Below, in pieces: positions 1 to 11,200 of a stretch of DNA of 64,000 nt (positions are counted from its first letter, which is position 1; each line of letters opens with the position of its first letter). The stretch is from Rhyacichthys aspro. Its lineage: Eukaryota; Chordata; Actinopteri; Gobiiformes; Rhyacichthyidae. A model generated the notes under the pieces. The model searched no databases. It saw only the letters and a program-made list of their open reading frames with translations, and was not told where the DNA came from. Location: NCBI GenBank assembly GCA_036850595.1, contig CM072158.1:21088044-21152043 (forward strand), in the 5' to 3' direction. A program made the translations under genes and the position numbers.

Positions 1-290
1 GGGTCAAAGCATCTCCAAAACTTGAGCTCTTGTAGGGTGTTCCTGGTCTGCATCGGTCAGTGAAAGCCCCATCAATGGCCATGTGAACATCAGAACTGGA
101 CCACGGAGCAACAGAAGAAGGTGGCCTGGTCTGAGTTTGATGTGCTGGACAAACATGTCCGATCCATAGAGGATCCCACCTCACAACTTACAGGACTTAA
201 AGAATCTGCTGCTAACATTTTGGTGTCAGATACCACAACACACATTCAGGGGTCTAGTGGGTCAGGGCTGTTTGGCAGCAAAAGGGGGAA
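1..290 (+). mobile_element. Tc1-like transposase remnant (C-terminal part)
   Basis: Decayed reading frame with WTTEQQKKVAWSEFDVLDKH, then SQLTGLKESAANILVSDT and RAVLAAKGG-like residues at the end, the C-terminal part of a common fish Tc1 transposase. Frameshifts and stops are present and the 5' part is outside the window or lost. Not functional. Confidence 0.65.
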
Positions 291-1181
291 AAAATCTTAA
301 AATTTAGAAATACCTAGATTATGAAATAACAACAAACCATAATCACAAAAATACAGCAAAAGCAACCACGTATAGTCATTTTGACACACAGGGTTAATGT
401 AATGATGCATTGTAAATTATAAACTAAGTCTTTACAAATACTTATATAACTACTACTTATTCAGAATTCAATTAAATTTTATTTCTCCAGCCCAATGTCA
501 CAACAACAGCTGTCTCCAAGTGCTTTACAGACTGCACAAGACCACAGTGCCAAAGAGCCTTCATCACGATGAAGAAAAACTCAAAAAACACAGCCATAGG
601 GAACAAGAGAAAGTCGCAGGATGGACAGAGGGACAGGCACATGTCCAGGACACTTATATAAAGTACATTTAAATATAGTCCATATATGCGAATGTAAATA
701 TGCAGTAGAAAATCAATGAATCAATAAATGTAATGAATACAAGGATGTAACAGAGCCAGATTTACTGCCCCTAGACATATGGAGCAGACATATGTGAATG
801 TTAATGCTGAGTAATGTCAGCTGAGCCCAGACTGGATCAAATAAACTGTGCCAGAGATGTGCAGAATGATAGGACTGCTCAGATATCAGTCGACTAAAGA
901 GGAGTGATCGACAACAGGACCCGGGCCAACTCCAAACCGATCCTTCCAGAACAGTCTGATGAGCCGCTATGTAAAAACACTGGGATGAGCTTATTGTCTG
1001 CTGTAACTGAGCTGAGGAGAATGAAGGGTTTGGAGCAGGGACCAGTGGAATAAAAGAAGGTACTATAATAAGGGCGGGAACAGAAGGTGAGTGGAGACCT
1101 ACAGCTGTGTGGACTGCATTTCTTCTTGCTGTAAAACACTGTAGTATACAGTTATTACATGTCTTAGAGAGATTCAGAGTA
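291..1181. other. No gene recognised; AT-rich intergenic or intronic DNA
   Basis: Only short chance open frames. A purine-rich stretch around 885-1100 has no recognisable coding similarity. Confidence 0.5.
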
Positions 1182-1900
1182 CCGTATTTTCCGGACTATA
1201 GACCGCACCTAAATATAAGCCGCACCCACTAAAATTTAAAAGAAATATATATTTTGTCACATATAAGCCGCACCGGACTATAAGCCGCCAATATCCAGGC
1301 TGAGAAATAAGATATTTACATAGAAAGATTTTGTACCATAAGTGTTTATTCATATACCTGAACTGATTGTTTCCGAACAGTGCCTGTAACACGGCAGTAA
1401 AAGTGCTGATCAAACAAAACAGAAAAGTCATTGATGGTTTTATTCATCTTCCTCCTGTGCACTAAAACCAAGTTGCTTTATTTTTCACCAAACCACTGTC
1501 ACTTTTTCTTCCTGCGCACTGTTAAAGCACAACTGCGCAACTATTAAAGTCGCTTCATTCTCCCGTGCACTGAAACCACAAGTCACTATTCATCTTCCTC
1601 CTGAGCATTGAAACTACTGAACACCAAACCACTGTCACTTCATTTGTTTTCCATTATGAGGGGGTGAGGGTGTAAAAATATTACCATATTTTGCTGTTGT
1701 GCGTCTTTGGTTGCATGTGCTAAGAATAAAAACTGGAGCTTTCTTGTTTGTACTACCGTTGCCTGTCTCGTTTTTGCACTTCCTGCTAGAGCGCCCCCCT
1801 GAGGGCTGAAGAAAAATTCATAGAAAAGCCGCATCTCTGTATAAGCCGCATGGTTCAAAGTGTGGGAAAAAAGTAGCGGCTTATAGTCCGGAAAATACGG
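1182..1900. mobile_element. 719-bp non-autonomous DNA transposon with 19-bp perfect terminal inverted repeats and TA target duplication
   Basis: Both ends carry CCGTATTTTCCGGACTATA as inverted repeats, each flanked by TA (1180-1181 and 1901-1902). ATAAGCCGC-type motifs recur just inside both ends (near 1215, 1265, 1281 and 1841), typical subterminal repeats. The interior at 1450-1640 holds a loose series of CTTCCTC-xx-GCACT-type units. No transposase is encoded. The TA target suggests a Tc1/mariner-like or PIF-like group, not resolved. Confidence 0.85.
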
Positions 1901-2159
1901 TACATCAATTAAACTCTACAGGCAGCACCACTGAATTGTTTTTGAGTGTTGTTAATCTGAACAGAAAAAGGAGAAAACAAAAAATGAATAAAGTTTTATT
2001 CTTACTTTTACTTACTTGAGAAATGCAAATTATTGCCCTAATTCTATCAGAACTTGAAGTGAAAGCAGAGGAAAGTGAGTCAGATGGATTAGAGAAATAG
2101 AGCAGAAGGTCATGTGCATAAAGAGATTGTTCCACGTCACTTCTCCTGATTCCACATGT

Positions 2160-2670
2160 CTTTACAACTACAGAGCTCTATAGCCAAGTCAAAGAGCATG
2201 AGGCGAAGGGGGCAACCCTGGCGAGTGCCATGATTTAGGTTGAAAGGTTTTAAAGTTTGAAATTCTTTGCAGTGGGGTGGGAGTAAAGTAATTTGAACCA
2301 CGAGATGAAGGGTGGTCCAAAACTTAATTTGTCAAGCACAACAAATAGGTAAGGTCATTTGACCCAATCAAATATTTTTTCTGCATCAATGAAGACCACA
2401 CACTCAGGCCTGTCCTCAGGGGCAGAGTAGATGATATTAGTTAGTTAGTTAGTTAGTTAGTAAAATTATTAAAGAGATGCTGAATGTTGAAGTAGGATTG
2501 TCTGCCTTTAATAAATCCAATCTGAACTTTGGATATGATGCTTTGCATATAATTTGGATATGGTGAAAACAATTGTTTAAAAAAGTTAGGATCATCCATA
2601 TTAAGGGCATATACATTAACCAAAACTACTGATTTGTTGAATAATTTGCCTGAAACAATCACTTATATCC
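2160..2670 (-). mobile_element. L1-type LINE remnant (endonuclease and reverse transcriptase pieces)
   Basis: Read on the minus strand, pieces appear in L1 order: endonuclease-like VLVNVYALNMDDPNFFKQLF (near 2600), RT-like QIGFIKGRQSYFNIQHLF (near 2510), VVFIDAEKIFDWV (near 2375, the motif A region) and RQGCPL (near 2210). Internal deletions and stops are present. A short TTAG tandem lies at 2439-2461. Confidence 0.65.
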
Positions 2671-3210
2671 ATATATATCAGAGGTCACATTATGGTGCTC
2701 ATAATGCAGATGTTCTGATTAATGAGAATGTAGACTCCTTGGGCTTTAGCCTATAAGGACAAATGTCGAACTAACACTTTCACTTGCGACAAGGTGCCTC
2801 CTCGTCGAGGGACTGTTATCATCTTGGAGAGAGGAACATTACTTTGACTTTATTGTTCCCAAGAAGCGATGTGTGTGATGGCTCTTTTATTGAGTTCAGT
2901 GAGGTTGAGTGTGGGAAGACCCATTATGTTGCTCACCTTTGTGAGTTTAGTCTGGTTTTTGACAGTGAGCCTATTAAAAAACAGGTGGAACAATAGAATA
3001 AAATTGTCTGAATGATGGTTTGATAAAGTAGTTATTGATAGGCAGCAACATTAAGCTGTCTGTCTGTATTGTAATAGTATTTTAGGTACTAATGTTGGCT
3101 AATGCTGTCATCTGAGTAGAATGTACAAGAAAGTACTTTGCACACAGCCCTATGGTGCTCCAGTGTTGATGGTGAGAGCAGGAGTAGGAGAGCTAAAGCC
3201 TGTAATGAAT

Positions 3211-3435
3211 TTACTGGGCGGGGATGTTGAGATGATGCAACTTCTGGATCTCCAGGAGCCATTGGATGTAGTTAAAAGCAGAGCTGAAGTCCATGAAGAG
3301 TATTCTGGTAAAGTGGCCAGGAGAGTCCAGGTGGTGAAGAAGGAGGTGCAGCAGATAAGCTACAGTGTCCTCTGTGCCCCTTAGTGGTGGAGTCAGAGTT
3401 TTTATCACGGTGGCCAGACTGAGGCCGCTGCTCAC
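3211..3435 (-). mobile_element. Non-LTR reverse transcriptase fragment (Rex1/CR1-like)
   Basis: Minus-strand frame with EDTVAYLLHLLLHHLDS followed by RILFMDFSSAFN, the RT fingers and the motif A Asp (FxDFSSAFN) of CR1/Rex1-type LINEs. Probably the same element as the endonuclease piece at 5440-5900, separated by the hAT insertion at 3860-4899. Confidence 0.65.
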
Positions 3436-3859
3436 ACAGGCGTGGCACAGAAGCTGATATTATTTTTTCATTATTTGTGGCAAGTCGTTGTAGATCTAGT
3501 TTTGCAGGCAGTGAATGAGATACAATTACATTAGATATTAAATATATTTCTCCCTTTCCTTTTCTTTTAATACTCCTTACCTGCCAAACATTACAATTAA
3601 TGTTTCAAGATAAAACACAACTCACATATGTAAAGTATATATACATATTAGTATGCATTATATTAGCATTGTAACTAATACAAATACTTTTGAAATTTTC
3701 TAGATTCTAGGTGCAGAGCTAGGCTATATACTGAGCACCATAAAGGAGTAGAGTTGTAGTAGTAAATAGGGTATCAATAAAAGGGACCCAATTCAATGCC
3801 AAACCAACTCTAGCTTACTGGTTTTAACTTTTTTTAACTAAATTGAACTGAGATGTATG

Positions 3860-4899
3860 TAGGGCTACAACAACTAATCGATTAAAATCAATTATTAAAA
3901 TAATCTACAACTAATTTTGTCATTGAATAATCTGCGCCGGTCGTACATGTATAATTCATGGTATTAACTATGAACATACTGATCTTGTGCCGCACATGTT
4001 TGTGATCCCCCAGTACAGCACAAGAAGCAGAAGCACCCAATGATGGGTGCGTTGTATGGCGTTGTATCTGTCACGTGACACAACAATTTCCACACGTGGG
4101 AGAGCACATTTCAAAACACAACAGTGGCTAAACTGAACTGCGAAGTTAAACATATCTCTTCATTCACCGTTAAGTCAAAGTGTGGAAGCACTTTAGATAA
4201 AACCACAGGACTCTGTAAATGTGTTTCACTCAGGACTAACTCGCTTCGTGAGCTCTTCAAATATAAGTATGGTTAAACTGGAAAGGAGTCAGAACGGGAC
4301 TATTCTCAGCTGAAAAGTGAGAAGAATAATCCCCACACATTTAAGTATCGTGCCTTTCAGTGTATTTCGCTTCTGTTAATATAATAAAATATAAACATAA
4401 TTCACCACCAGCTTAAAAAACTGACACACACTGTCCTTTTGCACTTTTAAATGTCTAATAAATCCAGCCCATGTCAGTCCAAAAACTCTGGTTTATCCCT
4501 GAAAACTGTGCACAGATGCACGAAGGAATAAATGTTTTATTGTGGGAAAAACTCACATATACTGTAATTTAAGATAAACATATATTTGATGGTATTTCTA
4601 AATTGATTAGATTGAAACTAGAGAATTTAGCTGCTAAAATACACTCCCAATATCATATGAAGTCCTTGTGTGGCACACTTCTAGTACACATTTGTGTTTC
4701 TAGAAACACACATGTGTACTAGAAGTGCGCACATTTGTGTTTCTACATACTACAATACTGTATTATCCCAAAATCTTAACTGGAGCAAAAAAAAAAAAAA
4801 ATGTATTACAAGTCCACCATGTCATCATACATTCACTTTCACATTACTATCCGGTTATCAATCGATTAATCAAAAAAATAATTGTTAGTTGCAGCCCTA
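3860..4899. mobile_element. 1040-bp non-autonomous hAT element with perfect 8-bp target duplication
   Basis: Ends TAGGGCTACAAC and (inverted) TAGGGCTGCAAC, with AATCGATTA-type subterminal motifs on both sides. Flanked by gatgtatg at 3852-3859 and 4900-4907, a perfect 8-bp duplication as made by hAT transposases. No transposase frame. A long hairpin sits inside at 4670-4733. Confidence 0.88.
4670..4733. repeat. Inverted repeat (hairpin), about 30-bp arms with almost no loop
   Basis: The arms meet at the palindrome GTGTTTCTAGAAACAC near 4702. The left arm reads CACTTCTAGTACACATTTGT and the right arm is its complement with few mismatches. A third partial copy of the arm end (acatttgtgtttcta) follows at about 4731-4745. 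Confidence 0.8.
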
Positions 4900-5229
4900 G
4901 ATGTATGTGGGGCTGTCTCACTATATTTCAGTATATTAGCAGAGTCATTTTTTATAAATCACCTTTTTACCAATTTGTAGACTACAGGACCCCTGTCTGA
5001 TGGATCAACATGATATCTAATCTAATTTACAAACATAAATAAAATAAAATAGGTTAGTGTTTTTACTTTTAGCTCTGTTCTTATGCTCGCTACTCACAAG
5101 GAACTAACTTTTGATGGAAAACTTTGTTAATATTGTAAGTGGGGTCTAGGCCTATTTAAAGACAGCAAGTCTAGCCTTATGGTGAGCTTGGCAAGATAAA
5201 GTCTGATTACACACAAAAAAACAAAAAAA

Positions 5230-5900
5230 ACTAAAATGCTTTATAATATAGAGTAAAGAAATGTGGCCTAAATGTTTGTTTTCTAATTTTATATGTGTGC
5301 ATGTGTCTATAGTGGTGACAAAGGTGGATCTGAGGTGAGTTCACTGCAGAATTATTTTTGCACTGAAAGAAATCTGTCTCTGGATGTATCTGGGCTATTA
5401 GCCTACTACTGTAGTCTTGTACAGTAAAATTAATCATTAGCATCCCCGTCAGCTCAGCTGCTATGTTGATGTTGGCACTGGGGCCAATGTAAACACAGCT
5501 GACCACAACAACAGAAACTTCCCAGATAGTAGGGATGGACGGACACAGTTAATATCTCCAGGTCAGGTGTACACAACTTATGGTGCACTTTGATGCTGTT
5601 GCACCAATTGTTGACGTACAGGCACACCCCACCACCACTCATCTTGCCTGATTGCCTGGTTCTATCTGACCTGATTATTGTAAACTTGCCCTGGCTGACT
5701 TCACATCAGAGACTGGATGGTCCAGACATGTTTCTGACAGGGTGATGATACAAATTTCCCTGAAGGACATTGAACGGACAATTGATAGGATAATGGTGAG
5801 GAGAGGGGGATTAAACGTTTTAATGTTTCCTAATTCTCTTTTCCTTGGCTGAAGCTCTGGAGATAGGACCTCATCAAGCTTGATGTGACACAGGAGCAAG
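5230..5900 (-). mobile_element. Non-LTR retrotransposon endonuclease fragment (Rex1/CR1-like)
   Basis: Frames on the minus strand give CIITLSETCLDHPVSD (the SETxLD-type catalytic Glu motif), then GGGVCLYVNNWCNSIKVHH and TPDLEILTVSVHPYYL, the middle of an APE-type endonuclease. Frameshifted and interrupted. Confidence 0.65.
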
Positions 5901-7134
5901 GACCGATGTTATAGGAGCTGATCACAGCCGGACTCTATTTGATGTGCGAGATTCCCACAGATCAGCAATGCTGTTAGAATTAGGCCTATAACCAGCTGGG
6001 TGTGACATAGTATAAAACAATAGGAAGCATAAAAACTTTCACTTAACACTCAGAATGCAGCATAGTCAAGCTGAACATATATTTGATGATTCCAAACAAT
6101 TGCAAATGTTAGCCACATAAGAACAGGGCCTGCTAGGAGCACAGTTTGCTTGTTTTGTTCAAAGGTGTCTCAGAAGTGGAACAGACACACATCTGACCAA
6201 AGGACTGTTCCAACAGATCCAGAGACTAACAATGCCTAGAATACACAGTAAAATTACTCATTGGTGGTATAACAGATGGACAACACACCAGCGTGTGAAG
6301 CCAACATCAGTTAGCAGCGATTAAAACTCAGTTAACCGCCCACAACTAGTGGATCTCTTTGCCAATCTAATATCTGAGTAGGAACATGTCGATCCACAAA
6401 ACACTTACATGACAGTCCCGATGACGTGCACGTGGCAAATGAACTCATACAAATCACTATAGGAAAAGGCACTCCCATATCTGAGAAATTGTTCTCAAAC
6501 AAGATGATCAAACAACACTGACTTGTAAGTCGAGTATTGATACTGACTGAGCAGAAAACATTAGTGAGACAGTGGCTCAATAAATATGTGCTATAGACTA
6601 CACCAGAGACAGACTATAAGTGACTGACATTTGTGCAGTCAGTAGTCTATAAATCAGCATATTCTTAAGATGCTCTGCATTAATGAATTTTCAACAATTA
6701 CTCTTCTGGCATAAACATGCATTAACCAACGTAAAATGAAAAAATGGGTATGACATAAATGGAATCAAACAGTACTTTGCTGTTCCACTTTTTTCCCACT
6801 TGGGGTTAATGTGGTCTCCCTGAAGGGCCCTGACATGAGCTCTCTGTTTGAATCATGTGGAAGTAATATGCTATTTCTCCTCTTCTAAAACACAGAACAG
6901 TTGTACAGTTTAGTGTTTTCACTTTGCTGTGCACTTTTTCTGATGGCTTTGGCTGTAAAACAGTATATGTAGCAAACCTAGATGTAGATTTTTTGTAAAG
7001 GTTCTGTTTACAATGCACTTTTTTCTCTGATTTAGCTTAATCGCTGCTGGATAATGTTGCTGAGAAAATGACTAAAAAGGCCACGACTGCAGAGGTTATA
7101 AATGAGTGGGAGGAGTCAAGAGGAGGTAACCCAC
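5901..7134. other. No exon or repeat recognised (searched for the PLCL2-like 3' exon)
   Basis: Would be part of intron 10 of the PLCL2-like gene. I looked on the minus strand for the FHEHLHSIGTKEGLKERKL-type tail exon and did not see it. Confidence 0.5.
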
Positions 7135-7210
7135 CTGAGGTCTGGATGTGGAGGATCCGCTGGTAGAGTCCATCACAGAGCTCCATCACGGCTTTACCAG
7201 CCTGCACCAT
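7135..7210 (-). CDS. plcl2: PLCL2-like exon 10 (C-terminal helix, residues 1016-1040)
   Basis: Seventy-six bases between acceptor GTGTAG and donor TCAG|GTGGGT, phase 1. It encodes MVQAGKAVMELCDGLYQRIL and HIQTS, aligning with the PLCL2 segment that starts MIQSLKALIENADAVYEKI. It sits 11 kb from exon 9 and is the last exon seen. The remaining tail exon(s) would be left of this point; none was recognised in 1-7134. Confidence 0.82.
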
Positions 7211-8129
7211 CTACACAGAGACACATGAGCATCAAGCAGGGACTCACATATACGCATTTCAGTCTGAGTATAAGCCACCATCACATTACACTGGACTGGG
7301 ATGTGATGAGTTAATATGGCTCATTGATTTGACCCTTGGTTGTTGCAAATAATTCTGGGTCATTTGTTGTTCCTGGATCTAAAAAAATGACTTGATTTAA
7401 ATCTTCCAAGAACTTTCCAAGTAAAAAATGTTTTTTCTTGCTTCTCATCACTTCTTAAAGGACAGTTACAAATAAAGACATGAAATGCATTTTCTCAAAT
7501 ACAAATAAAACTGGAAAGTACTTGCATATGTAGTTTTTTATCTTCCTTGGCTTTTCTGTTGTGTGTTATGTTCTAACATTTTAGTACTATAATTAGCTAA
7601 TATTTCATATTTTGTACACTTTCTTGTGTCATATTCAAATTAATATTTTTTAATGAAAGGGTAAATGTGGTTCAATTTCTACACAATCGACTTACTTGGA
7701 CTATACACTAGGGCCTTAGAGAACGTGATGGTTTTACTAGTGTCCTGGCTGTAGATTGAGGCTATGCAAAAGGACCTGTTCAGGGTCTACCGTGTCTACC
7801 ACCATGTAAAACTGAAGAGTTATGTAGTCTTCAGCACAAACTACATCAAAGTTTATACCATAATCCATTTCTAATGCAATATATTTGGACAGTGGATAAA
7901 CTCATGTTCATGGTAGTCAGAGTAATTAGCTCAGACTGGTCTCTTGGCAGGACTGTCTGTTTGGACCACAATACTTATCTGAGGAGCTTCTGCCTTAATT
8001 CAACCCTTTTTTCTATAAATCTTGCTGGACCTGACACTTTACCAGAGAAAAAAATCCTTAAAACAAACAAAGATTTACCAACAGTACAGTTTTCAGGTTA
8101 GGTCACACACACACACACACGCACGCACG

Positions 8130-8222
<93 letters not shown>

Positions 8223-11200
8223 ATTTACTGTCTGCAGTTTGCTGTTTTTCCCAGGATTAAACACAGAGGTGTAGAATCCATTTAGCCATGAGACATTCAA
8301 ATCCATACTAATGGTATTCAGGCTCACAGTGAGCTTTTTTGACTCTAATGCCACACACGTGCTCAGAGAGGCTCAGACTGAGTCACAGGTCTAAGCCACA
8401 GCCATGACAAACAGCCACAGTTAAATTAAAGTGTCATGCTTTATCCACACGAGGCTTAATCATGGCACAGCGCGGAGAGAAGCATTTGTCTTTTCTGCTG
8501 CACACTGCACTCTGTGGACAGTACAGAGACTGAATCCACAACTCCTGCTGATCGTCAGTCTATGAGAGACACCAGGGAGTGTCCAATATTCTCCAGCAGC
8601 AGATATCAATTTTAAAGAGGAACACTGGCCAACAGTTGAACTAGAACTGTACGTTACCACAGAAAAATAGAAGGGGGTTAGTGATAGAGGGAGATTAATG
8701 ATTAATGAAAATATAAAATAATAATGAAAAAGGTTTTTAAAAATGAGCCACAATTGAACTGTGTATAGTATAGGGCAGGTTGTTTCCACAGAAATGGAGC
8801 CATTAGTGTCCACAACAAATCTACTAATAAAGTGTTCTTGTTCTTGTGGCTAGTGCTTCTGAAAAGTAGCCACCAATTGCTGATCAAAATTAGGTTGATA
8901 ACATGTTTATATGTTGTATTTGATTAAAGCTGACTATGGGGCAAAAAGTTACATTGAAAACATAAAATAACATTGTACTTTTATAGTTTTGCCTAAATCA
9001 CGTGCTTGCATATGAATCATATTGTTATAGCAAGCGTTTTTACCTTACATGGTCATTTTCTCATCTGTAGAGACCAATTTCAAATTTGCATAAATGCAGC
9101 CTGGCCAGCCATATCATTTCACTTCCACCTTGTGAAGTGAAACAGCTCTGTGATGTGAAATTAAAAAAAATCTGTGGTACTAGTTTGGCCATAATTAGTT
9201 CTGTTATGATCTGTTTATTAAATTCCAAAAATACATTCCTTGAGAAGAAATTAAAATCTTGTGATTTAACTGATTCTGATGTTACAAATTGCATGTTTGC
9301 CTGTTTTCATGCAGTGCTAGTTTTTTCAGCTCTTCTATACATTTAGGATTGTCACGTTTATGCCTTATGGACTTTACCATGATTTGTGAAGCATCTATTT
9401 AATCTGAGCTAAACCTGCAGAAATGACAGGAGTAACAATGTGCTGCGCAGAAACACCTGACCAGCCCATTACCTCATGCATTTCCTGGCCTATAGCAGCT
9501 GAAATTTCTCAGTAACTTAACACTCTACCAACAGTGCGGGGAGGTCCTCCCTCATAACGCCAGCAGACAGCCTCTTCTCTGAACACAAAGCCCTCACCTC
9601 TGTCCACTGTATTCCAATCTGTTTATTTGCATCGAGCAACTAAATGAATAGGCCAAAGACTAAGTCCAGGATAAAACCAAAAATAAGCCTGGGACAAGAC
9701 CAGGATTCAAGCAGGATTCCACCGGTTCAAAAATACTTATAAAGAGACAAAACATGGACGGTTTGATTTAATTTTGATTATTTTCTGCTTGTACTGCTCA
9801 AACTGACATGTAGATATGCATTTGTGTGGTGTCTATCTATACAGGTGATGCAACAGTGTTTGAAACATGACTGGCATAAAGTGGAGCAGAATGCAACATA
9901 AAAGAGAAAAAGTGGTGTGTGGTTTGACATGCTGCTGTCTGTGCAAAAGCCACGTTTGACAGCTACTCAGTCTCCACTATTAGGAAAATACAGAGAGACA
10001 TTACCTGCAAAAGATACAGTTCACTGGAATATGACTAATTTGCACAAAAAATAACAGTCTTTATGTGATACACCTTCACATTTCACTGTTGTTTTCCATC
10101 AGATGTTGCTTTTTCCTTTGTCTGGTGTTGGACTGAGTTATGTAGTCTTCAGCACAAACCTGTTTGTAGCAGTCATTCTTCTCTCAAATTAGAAACGACA
10201 TCGAAGTTTATACCATAAACAATTTCTAATGCAATATATTTGAACAGGAAAAAAAACTCTGTTTATGATATTCAGACTAATTAGCTCAGACTCAAATCAG
10301 ATAGTGACCGGTAAATGTACTCATTCTCTTTGTTTTTTGGGGTTTATTTACATGCAAAGCTTTAGTAAATCCAGCCTCCTGTGTAATTCTGTGTACTACT
10401 GGTCTAGACACAAAGTGTGTGAAAAAGTATTCGCCCCTTTCCTGATTTCTTAATTTTTTTGCAAATTTGTCACTTAAATGAATTAATTACAGTAAATTCA
10501 TGATTTAACAATTACTTTTTCACAAAGAGCCATGTAGGTTAAGATTTTCCCTTAATAAATAAAATCATCAAAACTTAAAAACTGCATTTTATTGCATTTA
10601 TCTTTTTCTAATATTTAAATTTGTTTGATGATCTAGAACATTTAAATGCAACAAATGTGCAAAAAAAAAAAAAAAACAGGAAGGGGGCAAATAATTTTAC
10701 ACAGCACTGTACGTTGACCTCTCCCGGTTTATTGTGCCTGTTTCCTCCCGTCCCTCTGTTAATGCCTGTGTGGGAGTTTGGCTGCAGGCTTTATTTTAAG
10801 ACCACATTACACAAATGAAATCTGTTAGATAACTTCCTTTACAACCCGTGACTAGTGTTTGTTTGTTCAGAACAAGGTGAGTGAGTCCAAGTTGTGTTTA
10901 TAAGCCTTCACAGCTGCAGGGAAGACTTTGCACAAGAGAAAACTGCAAAGGAAGCTGGAAGTCTGCTGGCAGTCTGGAAGGGGTGTTCATTGTTAGGTCC
11001 AGCAGACAGACGATGGGCACTGACAGATTTGTCATCTTTAGGACCTTGTTTGGTATTTCCTGGAGAATCTGTGCGACTTTATGTATTTGCTACAACAACA
11101 ATGAGAATATAGACGGCATTCTGGAGAAAATCTGCTCTCATTCGTAGAGACGGCATCCATCCTACTTTGGATGGAGCAGCTCTACTTTCTCTAAATCAAA

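Noticed and set aside
2784..2996. A 70-codon plus-strand frame starting MRQGASSSRD
   Set aside because: No recognisable family, surrounded by LINE relics; no splice or start evidence.
8022..8354. Open frames rich in His/Thr and Cys/Val
   Set aside because: They are translations of the (CA)n microsatellite.
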